A stretch of 10,470 nucleotides of DNA from Fragilaria radians. Lineage: Eukaryota; Bacillariophyta; Fragilariophyceae; Fragilariales; Fragilariaceae. The stretch is from contig CAAAJI010000058.1 of assembly GCA_900642245.1 (NCBI GenBank), positions 213,744 to 224,213 on the forward strand, read 5' to 3'. A program made the position numbers and the translations under genes. Shown piece by piece: positions 1 through 8,539 of the stretch (the first letter of the stretch is position 1; each line of letters opens with the position of its first letter). The notes beneath the pieces were generated by a model. It ran no database searches. It saw only the letters and a list, made by a program, of their open reading frames with translations, and was not told where the DNA came from.

Positions 1-139
1 TATACGTCAACTACATTGAAAGCTTACTTCTTGGGGCTCAGAAATCACAACCTTTAAAGTCAGATACTTTGAATCTTGGCACTCCGTTATTTCTGGGGTA
101 TAATTCCATGCTGACAACGATATCATTTTTTATGGCACA

Positions 140-690
140 AGTCAACAAGAAGTCAATCTACCTATAATACAAATGGCGAAACTTGTTTTGCATTTGAGAG
201 ATATCTGATTGAATTTGATAGGATTCAACTATGTTAAAATTATCCTGGCTATCCAAGATTTTAAATGAATACCATCGATAGTTACTGAAGAAGAGCAAAT
301 AATCAATTTATTGTGTATGCTAAAGATGCGGAATACCAAATGCACAGTACCATTCTAATTTGATGAACTTTCTTCTCAATTTGGAGTAGTTGTGACTGAG
401 ATTGTTATGTACTTCAATCGATGAAAGTGGTAGACCAATTTGCTTCCAGACTGAAATCTATCAATTTCATAGTTTGGATTAAAGTTGAAGCTGATTTTCC
501 TTAAGACAATAATTCATGCACAGAAAACATGAATGAATGGTAGCTGTACGTAGAGGTGTTGTGATGTGCAAGTCTGATGAACTTTGATGTCAACTGAATC
601 AACTGTATTCATATTCAACGCCTCTTAACTTTTATAGGCATATTACTTAGAATTGGACCATGAAGGGCTTTGGATTCTGGATAAAGTAAC
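140..690 (+). pseudogene. Decayed PIF/Harbinger-type (DDE_Tnp_4-like) transposase remnant
   Basis: No intact reading frame exists here, but one plus-strand frame from about 140 to 421 is unusually open, broken only by scattered stops. It reads in pieces such as IPSIVTEEEQ (269-298), LLCML (308-322) and FDELSSQFG (359-385), then EIVMYFN. This order resembles the N-terminal helix-turn-helix part of diatom and oomycete DDE_Tnp_4 transposases, where a cysteine-containing helix (EGLCxLL-type) is followed by an F/L-x-x-L-x-x-x-FG segment. Further right, FIGILLRIGP, a stop, then RALDSG (631-681) resembles the family's FIDGT...R.I.RP...RALYSG catalytic block with the aspartate lost. Stops at 266-268, 356-358 and 661-663 and at least one frame change mean it is not functional. 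The family match is from memory; a chance AT-rich open stretch cannot be excluded. Confidence 0.38.
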
Positions 691-761
691 TTTCTGGAAA
701 ATTGGAAAGGGAATAATTTGGGCACAAATGATATGCCTCAAGATGAGACAAACTACATGGA

Positions 762-1871
762 TTACATGATATGGCACTTATATCCCATATATGCTATTGC
801 AAGACCTTTGAGATCTATCCATTGGGTTGCTTTCTTCGCGTAAGGATTATACTGTTTTGGCAGTTTGGAAAGGAAAACTTTGGCCCCTTTCAAGAAATCC
901 TTGAAATCAATCGAAGGATCAGGAAGGCAGTCGGTTACATCAGATCCAAAAAGCATGGAAAAATAATCCTGCACTTCTTTCAAATCAAGCTTTCTTTCAT
1001 TGAGGACTGAAAAAAGAGGGTGAGAAAATCCCATTTCTCTTGCACGATGAAGTGGCATTGCATAGTTTATCCATTTGTTGTATCGGACTACAGCCTTAGC
1101 TTCCTCGAAATAATCGTCTAGAACTCTAAAATCTAGATTTAAGAGCCTCCTTTCGAGATTTCTGTAAAATTGTACCACGCCATGATCTTGTGTGCATAAC
1201 CTAACAACGAGACTGGTGGGTAGGTCTTGGAATGATTCCAAAACTTTAATGAACTTTCTTTGAATCTCTATGGGCGATTCACCGTCTCTGTTAGTTGGAA
1301 TACCATCTGTAACAATTACGATAACTACCTTTTGATCGTTCATTTCTAATTGGTCCTTTAAATTCGTCAAGTTTTCTCGAATTTCGAAAAGGCGCCTGGT
1401 TATCGGAGTGCATCCCTTGGGATCTATTTTTCTCATGGTATCATTGATGATCTGAATATCTCGCCGAATCCATGCAGGACCTTCCAATCCCACTCCAAAT
1501 TCACGAGGTATTCTCGGGGAGAATGGCTTATTGAGCAGTCGAAATATAGTCGGTGTGCAGATTTTGGTTGATAACTCTGCATGGAAGAGAACAGTCTCTT
1601 TAATTTCTTCCCATCTCGAACAATTTTTTAGCTCAAACATATCTGACTGCAGGCTTACATGACAGCCATCTGCAATCATCATGCTTCTTGAATTATCTAG
1701 AATCCATATGCGCAGCGGGAAAGTGCTGCTGCTACCTTCCAGAGTCCTTGCCAATCCATTTGGAAATCCTAAATCCGAGAAGACACCAAATGGAATTGGT
1801 GAACTTATTACTAATGAATCAAGAGACTGCTTAGGAATGGAGAAGGGCTTGAAAGAAGGATTACGAGGCAT
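762..1871 (-). CDS. VWA-domain protein with complete MIDAS, diatom-type family
   Basis: A 369-residue protein with no signal peptide or membrane segment. The von Willebrand factor A fold spans about residues 52-250. Its first strand, LRIWILDNSRS, carries the DxSxS motif at 59-63. The second MIDAS element is T155 in GCTPIT, and the third is D189 in VIVIVTDG, so all metal-coordinating positions are present and ligand binding is plausible. A family-typical C-terminal half follows, with VVRLCTQDHGVVQFYRNLE, VLDDYFEEA, NYAMPLHRAREMGF and LPDPSIDF. I recognise this as a family common in diatoms whose function is unknown. The start is the first ATG after an in-frame TGA (1881-1883), and the N-terminus (FGVFSDLGFPNGLARTLE) already matches the family, so the gene looks full length and intronless. 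The last residues after WIDLKG look atypical and may be recent sequence. No partner gene is evident nearby. Confidence 0.82.
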   Translation of the reverse strand: MPRNPSFKPFSIPKQSLDSLVISSPIPFGVFSDLGFPNGLARTLEGSSSTFPLRIWILDNSRSMMIADGCHVSLQSDMFELKNCSRWEEIKETVLFHAELSTKICTPTIFRLLNKPFSPRIPREFGVGLEGPAWIRRDIQIINDTMRKIDPKGCTPITRRLFEIRENLTNLKDQLEMNDQKVVIVIVTDGIPTNRDGESPIEIQRKFIKVLESFQDLPTSLVVRLCTQDHGVVQFYRNLERRLLNLDFRVLDDYFEEAKAVVRYNKWINYAMPLHRAREMGFSHPLFSVLNERKLDLKEVQDYFSMLFGSDVTDCLPDPSIDFKDFLKGAKVFLSKLPKQYNPYAKKATQWIDLKGLAIAYMGYKCHIM

Positions 1872-1942
1872 TTGTTTACTTCAGCACTTTCGACGTTGAC
1901 CCCACAGAATGTTTCTTAAGCCCAATCACCTATTCATTGAAA

Positions 1943-1968
1943 AATGCCAGTAGAGTGGATCTGGCATT
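1943..1968. repeat. 8-bp perfect inverted repeat upstream of the VWA gene
   Basis: AATGCCAG (1943-1950) and CTGGCATT (1961-1968) are perfectly complementary around a 10-base spacer. They lie 72-97 bases upstream of the VWA start codon. The arrangement could be a 5' UTR hairpin or a dyad protein-binding site. An 8-bp inverted repeat can also arise by chance in AT-rich DNA, so function is only inferred. Confidence 0.4.
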
Positions 1969-2790
1969 CTAATTGTCACATCTCTTAATTTTACATGTGT
2001 TGTATTGTTACGATAGCCCGAAAGCAAACGGAAAATTCTTTTTACCTCAATAGATACATGAACTCTAAACATCAACTAGGGCAATAGCTTTTTTTCTAGG
2101 AAATGTTTGCAAAGTTAAGACAATTATAATAAAGGAAAAATTGGAAATTCAGGCCTTCAAAGCTCCTTAATATTTTGCCGTTGCTTGCAGATGAAAATAT
2201 GTGTATGCTTTCAAGGACTGAATTAATAATTTTGGCAACGATGCTATGATGCATATTACTTTCATCTTATAATACTCAAGCTTTTTATAAGACATTAAAA
2301 ATAGATCTAGCATTAATTAAACTATAGTTCCTCACAGTGTCCCCAGAGCAAAGCTGAGCATTGATCAACCTTCTAGACAAACTTGGTTTATTCTTAAATC
2401 ATCAATTCTGCTTTCCGATAAACATACTCGAATAAGCTTGATAAAAAGTAAAAAAGCATAATTAGAGATCTTTAAAGCGCTGTCAATTGAATACATTAGC
2501 ATAGAAAAGTATTTTCAAACGGGTCTGGAAAAGTAGTTGCATTCATTGTAACATGAGATATAAATTGAAAAACCTCTAAATAGTTTCAATAATGTATTTG
2601 CATCCATCGGATAAAACTTAGATGGCATTGACTACACTAAACCTAAACTATATTACTATAAGTGAGGATGCAACATTGAAGATATCATTCAATCGATGCA
2701 TCATGAAAAAAATGTACATTCCAAACCTTCCATGCATTCCATGGCCATAAATAGAAACAATCAGAGCTAACCATAACCCACATGAAAGAC

Positions 2791-2798
2791 TGACGTCA
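2791..2798. promoter_or_regulatory. Perfect TGACGTCA (CRE-type) palindrome
   Basis: The eight bases TGACGTCA form the consensus full cAMP-response-element palindrome bound by bZIP factors. In the diatom Phaeodactylum, related sequences act as CO2/cAMP-responsive elements of carbonic anhydrase promoters. Here the site is about 920 bases upstream of the VWA start and nearly 1 kb downstream of the ARF-GEF stop. That is far for a compact algal promoter, so a regulatory role is uncertain. Confidence 0.2.
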
Positions 2799-3777
2799 CA
2801 AGAAAGTACAGGCATGATTTGAGAATGATAGTCCCAAGTGATTTTGAAACTAGGAGACAGAGATATCAACACAAATCTTTGTATCATTTACCTGTGCTCT
2901 ATTTCCATACATATTATAATGATTTCGGCAATGAAGAAACGTTTCTACATTCGCTTGAGGTGAAAACAGGCCACCTGTCAAACGTTCAAGCCCAAAGGCA
3001 GGCTCTTTGAATAAAGCAAGATAGCAGCTTGTTGACATGTCCAAAATGTTCCAAAGTTGCTAGTGAATACTGGAGAGGCAACATTGCTTCCAAGATAAGT
3101 CTATGATTTTCCACATTCCCATTATTCATTTTTCGGACATTCCTTTACAAAACTGATCAAATTGTCAATACTACCCCTAAGTCACAGGACATTCCTCCAA
3201 TTAGGAAGGTGATATAAATAAAGCCTTGTTCAAAAGGAAACATCTTGCATAGAGAAAACCAATTACAGGATCAAATGATCATGTAGTGAACAAGGTCGTG
3301 CATTTACAATATGGTCATGTCTTCATTACAAGGAATGTTTGACTACCTTAGATTTTAATTTATTAGGATGGCTTAAGCTAGTCTTTTATATTGAATTGGA
3401 ATGTAAGGTGCGGTTTCAGTGCCAAACTGTGGTTTTGGGAACAACAGAAGATTTAATGTGCCAAGTAATTTTTTTTAATTGTGATTTCAAATTATACTTT
3501 TCCAGTTCAACCCATGCCATTGATGTGAAAATCTTTCCGTCCACGTTTCCTTTTGGAAATTTTGTTTACTTCAAAAAATGACTCTACGCATCATTTTGCA
3601 CATCAAAATGAGGATGATATTCGCAAAAATGTCTCTGAATCTACCACAATCTCCTTTCCCCTTATTCAGGAATCAAAGCTTCCTTTGAAATATTTGAGAC
3701 TAGTATCATATCGTCAATTGAGAAGAAGACAAGGATTAAAATCTAAGCTTCCAGCAAACGACGTCTAGAATATTTGG

Positions 3778-6700
3778 CTAACTTGCATCGACGTTTTTAA
3801 TGGAAACACTAGCAACGCCTACTTTTTCAAGTTCTGAAAGTAGGGTGTCGGATACCCAAGAACCGTACTCAGGATCTCCAGTAAACTCCTCTGACACCAA
3901 ATGATTCGAAACAAAAGTAATGCTCTGAAGGGTTGACTCGAAAAGGGGAGTGGCGACGCCTCCTCTACATTCATGCAAATTTTCACCAACGAGAACTACC
4001 ATTTGATTCACGATATCTGTTAGATCTTCCCAATTACCCTTATCACCTGATAGATGTGCGATCGACATGAGAAGAATCTTTGCCATTATGGAGCAGCAAT
4101 TCACACGAGCCTCTCCAGAAGTAACTGGTGGTTGCTTCAATACGATCAAGTGAAGAAGAGTCAGCCAAGTATCATCCGGTAAAGAACTCATTTTCGTCGA
4201 CGCTATTAGACGTTGGAAACAATCCATTCCCTGACAAGAAATCACGGGATCAGGTTGCCTACAGACAGAATAATATGCAACTGCCATGTTCTTCCACAAC
4301 TCCTGATCGGCAATTTTTATGACGCTGACATCAGAAAGGGAAGATTCCTCGACAATATTATCTTGATTTCTATGCCCCATCGAGATAATGTGACCGTAAA
4401 GGTTCTCCAAACATAACATAGCGGGTATACATAGCGACATATCTTTTTCGTAAGTTCCAAAAATGAATCGAAGAAGCAACTTGGCCAATACTTGTGAACC
4501 TTCAAGGCATAACACTGATCTTGTTTCGTTGTTTTGAATATCACTAGATATTTGCGATTCCACAGTATTCGCAATGCCATCGAATATGAAACCGCGACCA
4601 GGACCAAAACAAGCAAGTTGATCAAGCAAATCTCCAATAAAAGTCCATTCAGATGCGGTTGCCAAAATACCAAACTTTTGACTAACAAAAATTGCCATAC
4701 CACATGCCATGCGATCAGCTATGCATCGAGTAAAACTCCGAGGCAAGTCCATCAGTAGGTTTAAGCATGAGCGTAATTGAGGGCAAACTTCGGGTTTATC
4801 ATACAGGTGTATACATGAGCGTAGAATAGTCACTACCACTCTCTCCATTAAGAAAGGTGTTGGAAAATTCCTGTCATGGTGCTTCCCACCCTCCCCTTCA
4901 TTCTTACGAGAACCGGATAAAACGGAGTCGAATTTCACGAAGAACATGTCGAATAGATCTGAAGCACGATCACGATTCGAGATGAGAGCCAGCAGAGCCA
5001 GCTCGAGTGAGTAGACTGCGTGCTGCTCGAATATGGGATCATCAAAATATGGATATGCATTGATTGCATCCAAAAGTGCGTTAATTGTTTTTCTGGCTAA
5101 AGGAAGATTCTTCGGACGCATCAATACTACTTGCTCAAGCTTAGCTCGTTTTGTCACTTGCAAAAGTGCATGCGAGAACATCGAAACTTCTCTATCATGG
5201 AAACTGGAATCCCATCTCTTTCCTCCAGTAGACTCGAGTCTTCGTTGGCTGCGACGAAATACATTTGGTAACCACCCCTTCCTTCTGTTTTTTGTAGATA
5301 GAGAGCGATAGTAGTCATCAAGTCTCTTTTGGGACTCCTGAGCAAACGGCGACAACGGAAGTAAATTTCCATGGCTATCGGCAAAGTCGTCAAGAAATAT
5401 GACTCGATCTGGTAATGCCCTCGCGTCGCGTAATCCACATAAACACTCTATAAGAGTGGGCCATGCTTCTCGTAATCTTGATGGATGATTACGAATTAAG
5501 GTAAATCCACAATCCAGTGCTAATAGTCCTTTATGGGCAGCTGAACCCTCAATAGCCTCAGAGCTGGATTGTGCGCTGTAATTCATGCTCCTCTGTAAAA
5601 TGTTCTTTGGCATTGGAGAACTGATGCCTTCGACAATTACTTGTGGCGGACCTTCTGTATCATCTTCTTCTAAATGTGACGATTGAGGTCCAGCAGCCAT
5701 CATTTGTCCTGAGTCTAAGCCAGCATATTCGAAAGCAATACAGCTCATGATGTAGTCTCTACCATGGCCCAATATAATGTGTAGGATATCGTTAAATTGT
5801 TCATCCAAATCAAAGTATACGCATATTTTTGCCATTCGTTTAAAACCCTTGAGAATCTTGATCACAAGATGATCATCACGAGACTTTACGAAAGCAGCAG
5901 ACAAAGACTGTGTGGCTGATTTTGCAACAAGAAGGAACATGTCACGATCATGCAAAGTGGCCAAAAAAGTATGGTTATCCTCTGTTGTAGTAAAGAGCCT
6001 GTCATCGGTATACATTTTCAAAAAGTATTGCCAATGGCTTGGAGTGGTAGCATCTATATTAAGTTTCAAGGTTTCCATGACTTGCAGAAATTCCGTTTCT
6101 CCTGAGAATCTATTTGTTTTGACTTCAGAGTATAACTCACTCAGGAATTTCTCGGGAAATTCGTGGCCATTGTTAAGGTCAAGGGTACATTGTTTGAAAT
6201 CTAGTATTCCCATCCATTTCTCTTCTTTGTATTGATTCTTGTGCAAGTTTATGCTCAGCATGATCGTCGAAAAGGTTAAGCCGAAAACAGCGTCGGCCGA
6301 TGGAAATAGCGCAATTCCTTCTTGATTTAATTCTTGTTGGCTATAAATTTCTTTCGCAAATGCCTCTAACAAAAGGTCGATACTTTGGTTATCAATTGGG
6401 AAATGTAACTTTCCAATGAACAAGTGAAGTGATTTGGCAAAAGAGGAAGGTTTGAAGTTAAACAAAGCGCAGAAGGTATGTCGAACTTCTGCATGAAATG
6501 GATATTGATCAATCGGACCTTTACCTAAATAAATTCCCAATTGACATTTATCTATCGTTGGAGTGTTGTACAAGAATGTGGCGACTTTTAGCGGTGAAGG
6601 TTCGATGGTGAAAAATCCTAAGCTTCGTCCCACTTGAATCCAATCCGAATTGTTGCCATTGAACTCGTGTGCCACCTTTTGCCCTAAATGCCTGTTTCTC

Positions 6701-8244
6701 TTCCTTTCATGTTCAACCTTTTGGGCTTCTTCCTCTTCCCACCTTGAGCCAAGACAATCATAGCCATGAGCATCGTCAGAATTCTCTTCACCCTCGTCAT
6801 CAGTCTCACTAAGATCACTTAAATCCGCCTCATTCAAACTTCCACCAATGTCATTATCCACCCTTCCACACTTTTTTCCTATAGAATCCATGATTGTCAG
6901 AATGCCTTCCACGGCAAGTTTATTTAGAATCATTACAGATGCTCCTTGTGGTGTTGCTATGTTCGATAGATTAAGCATAATCAGCTGAAATAGATTCGTT
7001 CGATTGCTATCACAATCAAAGCGCAAATATATATTTAGCATCAAATTCGGCTCGTAACAAAATTCCGAAATTGATGCCAGTGCAGCTTCTACCTGTTCAG
7101 GATTCACGTCCTTTCGAGACTGATCCAAAAGTCGAAAATGAAAGGAGGAGAGGAGCTTGTCAAGGGAGGCTGCTATTTGATTGCGAAGCAGAGGTTGAAA
7201 GAGGTTGAAAATTACTCTCAGCGTTAGCGAGAGAAGTCGCAAGTCATCTGTCATACTCCAACTCAGCATATGTTTAGTAAGTTCATCTTTTATTATCTCT
7301 ATTTCATCGGCGCAGGTACTCTCCATTGCTTCTAGGGCAACGTTAATAAATGCAAGAGAAGTCACAACGTTACATTCCGTTGCCTTATTGGGATTGATAT
7401 GAGCAACTAATTGTTTCCATATTTTGGGTCGCACGGTTCGAGAATTATGTACATCAGAAGTAAATATGGAAGTAATAATTTGTGAGGTTGAATCGTATGC
7501 TGCGCATTGAAGCAGCGGACTCGATTCCTTGGAACGATGGTTCAATTGAAGGCATAAATCCAATACTCCACCAATGAGTTTGTCATCAAGTAAAGGCTTC
7601 TCCACAGAAAGAGCTTGTCGCACTACCAAGGAGGATAATGAAAGCATCTTAAAGAATAATATCTCCTGCTCATCATCGCGCGAAGTAGTTCCTGGCTTAC
7701 GCTTCAACTTTATGCTCTGATTCGAGGATTCCATAACATCCTGGTCATAGCAACATAACAACAAGGAGCTAGCAATTTGAACCATCTCTTTGGCTTCTCT
7801 GACAATTCCATGTAGCAAGAACATTTGCAAAGCAGTGAGGGAGCAACTGACCACTGATGCGGCGGTGTCTCGGGAGGATATCGCACTGCAAAAAGGCGTC
7901 AAATACAATAAGATATCCAATTCCTGGTCCAACGGATGAATTATCAGTTCTTCATTTAACTCTCGAAGGTATTGCAGAAGTGAATTGTCTTCAATTGCCA
8001 TTTCTTCCACAAAGCGCATCGGAAAAGTATAACATGTGTCAGCTTTTATAACAGAGATAACATTTCGAATTTCAACTTGAATGACTTTGACGGAATTTTG
8101 TAGTTTCCATCGGATGGTCTCACTAATCACATTTCCGTTGGTTTCATTATCACGTCTTTCTTGTTCGTTTTGAATTGCATGTATGCCATCAATTTGCTCA
8201 GAGAGAAAACCTTCTTCTAATTGACGCCGCTTTGGGTCCGACAT
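3778..8244 (-). CDS. Large ARF-GEF, GBF1/Gea/GNOM type, with altered Sec7 active site
   Basis: An intronless 1,488-residue protein, close in length to yeast Gea1 and plant GNOM. Family members load ARF GTPases with GTP on Golgi/ER membranes to recruit COPI. Domains in order (Met at 8244 = 1): DCB about 40-230; HUS about 270-450 with the HUS box IYLRFDCD at 405-412; an acidic linker about 473-510; Sec7 about 515-712; HDS1 about 735-840 (HDRDMFLLVA...ILKGFKRMAKICVYF); HDS2 about 900-960 (LREAWPTLIECL...LPDRVIFLDDF); a basic stretch 982-1003; HDS3 and C-terminal helices to the end. The glutamic-finger loop reads FPIDNQ (615-620) with Asp at 618 in place of catalytic Glu, and IMLSINLHKN (661-670) has Ser664 in place of the conserved Asn. 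The start is the first in-frame ATG; the frame extends upstream only through a GTG to a TAA, and GTG is not a credible eukaryotic start. The BIG/Sec7 family is less likely because the HUS-to-Sec7 layout and HDS2 match GBF better. Confidence 0.88.
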   Translation of the reverse strand: MSDPKRRQLEEGFLSEQIDGIHAIQNEQERRDNETNGNVISETIRWKLQNSVKVIQVEIRNVISVIKADTCYTFPMRFVEEMAIEDNSLLQYLRELNEELIIHPLDQELDILLYLTPFCSAISSRDTAASVVSCSLTALQMFLLHGIVREAKEMVQIASSLLLCCYDQDVMESSNQSIKLKRKPGTTSRDDEQEILFFKMLSLSSLVVRQALSVEKPLLDDKLIGGVLDLCLQLNHRSKESSPLLQCAAYDSTSQIITSIFTSDVHNSRTVRPKIWKQLVAHINPNKATECNVVTSLAFINVALEAMESTCADEIEIIKDELTKHMLSWSMTDDLRLLSLTLRVIFNLFQPLLRNQIAASLDKLLSSFHFRLLDQSRKDVNPEQVEAALASISEFCYEPNLMLNIYLRFDCDSNRTNLFQLIMLNLSNIATPQGASVMILNKLAVEGILTIMDSIGKKCGRVDNDIGGSLNEADLSDLSETDDEGEENSDDAHGYDCLGSRWEEEEAQKVEHERKRNRHLGQKVAHEFNGNNSDWIQVGRSLGFFTIEPSPLKVATFLYNTPTIDKCQLGIYLGKGPIDQYPFHAEVRHTFCALFNFKPSSFAKSLHLFIGKLHFPIDNQSIDLLLEAFAKEIYSQQELNQEGIALFPSADAVFGLTFSTIMLSINLHKNQYKEEKWMGILDFKQCTLDLNNGHEFPEKFLSELYSEVKTNRFSGETEFLQVMETLKLNIDATTPSHWQYFLKMYTDDRLFTTTEDNHTFLATLHDRDMFLLVAKSATQSLSAAFVKSRDDHLVIKILKGFKRMAKICVYFDLDEQFNDILHIILGHGRDYIMSCIAFEYAGLDSGQMMAAGPQSSHLEEDDTEGPPQVIVEGISSPMPKNILQRSMNYSAQSSSEAIEGSAAHKGLLALDCGFTLIRNHPSRLREAWPTLIECLCGLRDARALPDRVIFLDDFADSHGNLLPLSPFAQESQKRLDDYYRSLSTKNRRKGWLPNVFRRSQRRLESTGGKRWDSSFHDREVSMFSHALLQVTKRAKLEQVVLMRPKNLPLARKTINALLDAINAYPYFDDPIFEQHAVYSLELALLALISNRDRASDLFDMFFVKFDSVLSGSRKNEGEGGKHHDRNFPTPFLMERVVVTILRSCIHLYDKPEVCPQLRSCLNLLMDLPRSFTRCIADRMACGMAIFVSQKFGILATASEWTFIGDLLDQLACFGPGRGFIFDGIANTVESQISSDIQNNETRSVLCLEGSQVLAKLLLRFIFGTYEKDMSLCIPAMLCLENLYGHIISMGHRNQDNIVEESSLSDVSVIKIADQELWKNMAVAYYSVCRQPDPVISCQGMDCFQRLIASTKMSSLPDDTWLTLLHLIVLKQPPVTSGEARVNCCSIMAKILLMSIAHLSGDKGNWEDLTDIVNQMVVLVGENLHECRGGVATPLFESTLQSITFVSNHLVSEEFTGDPEYGSWVSDTLLSELEKVGVASVSIKNVDAS

Positions 8245-8270
8245 CTCATTAGATGTACGCTGGCTGTCAT
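8218..8270 (-). promoter_or_regulatory. Upstream ORF overlapping the ARF-GEF start
   Basis: An ATG at 8268-8270 lies 26 bases upstream of the ARF-GEF ATG in a different frame. It opens a 16-codon frame that runs past the main start before its TAG. The upstream ATG has T at -3, a weak context, whereas the main ATG has G at -3. If transcription begins upstream of 8270, this overlapping uORF would lower initiation at the main start, which leaky scanning would bypass. If the transcript starts downstream it has no effect. No transcript data are available here. Confidence 0.35.
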
Positions 8271-8289
8271 TCACAAAGGCTTAGTTAGT

Positions 8290-8295
8290 CACGTG
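8290..8295. promoter_or_regulatory. CACGTG (G-box/E-box) near the ARF-GEF start
   Basis: The palindrome CACGTG, a binding site for bHLH and some bZIP factors, sits about 46 bases upstream of the ARF-GEF ATG. The position is compatible with a proximal promoter. A six-base site is expected by chance every few kilobases, so this is only a candidate. Confidence 0.22.
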
Positions 8296-8323
8296 CCTAA
8301 AATATTTCAAGGTTACCGTATTC

Positions 8324-8344
8324 GTTGCCAGTTGAGTTGCCAGT
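8324..8344. repeat. Two direct copies of GTTGCCAGT upstream of the ARF-GEF gene
   Basis: GTTGCCAGT occurs at 8324-8332 and again at 8336-8344, a 12-base period, 80-100 bases upstream of the ARF-GEF ATG. The TGCCAG core also makes up the dyad at a very similar distance upstream of the VWA gene (1943-1968). It may be a promoter element shared by the two genes, or coincidence. Confidence 0.35.
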
Positions 8345-8539
8345 GTGTGTTGAATCTTCTCAAGAGTTAAGGCTTGAAATTCTGAAATAATTTTTTTGGA
8401 TCTTTTCCTCGTCCCTCAGTAAAAGGAAGGATATGTCTTGATTTAATGAGGCAGTAGATCATAGATAAATACTTGCAAGATCATGTTACGGAGGAGAGCC
8501 TGTATAAGCGAATGTTATCTCAAACTAAAGACTAAAAAT

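Larger units (their letters stand above)
1872..3777. other. 1.9 kb intergenic region, no gene recognised
   Basis: This AT-rich region separates the two minus-strand genes. It must contain the VWA gene's promoter and 5' UTR at its left end and the ARF-GEF 3' UTR at its right end. Several short open stretches occur (2648-2887 minus, 2850-3044 minus, 3339-3768 plus). Most lack an ATG, overlap each other, and match nothing I recognise. The stretch 2820-3340 is somewhat less AT-rich and open in pieces on the minus strand, so it could be old coding or transposon sequence, but no motif supports this. No tRNA, rRNA or clear terminator was seen. Confidence 0.6.

Noticed and set aside
1681..1899. Plus-strand 72-codon frame over the VWA N-terminus
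   Set aside because: It is a shadow of the VWA gene, whose N-terminus matches its family.
2648..3044. Open stretches on both strands of the intergenic region
   Set aside because: They are short and mutually overlapping, and of the three only the 2648-2887 minus frame has an ATG; no domain or motif is visible.
3339..3768. Two overlapping plus-strand open stretches ending 9 bases from the ARF-GEF stop, possible convergent gene
   Set aside because: Both begin at TTG, they are in different frames with no convincing splice pair, and the peptides match nothing I recognise.
5912..6235. 107-codon plus-strand frame inside the ARF-GEF gene
   Set aside because: It is antisense to the well-supported Sec7/HDS1 coding sequence, starts at TTG or later, and has no recognisable content.
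8245..8274. Ten extra N-terminal codons of the ARF-GEF from a GTG at 8274
   Set aside because: GTG is not a credible start in a nuclear eukaryotic gene and a TAA lies just upstream in frame; the first in-frame ATG is at 8244.
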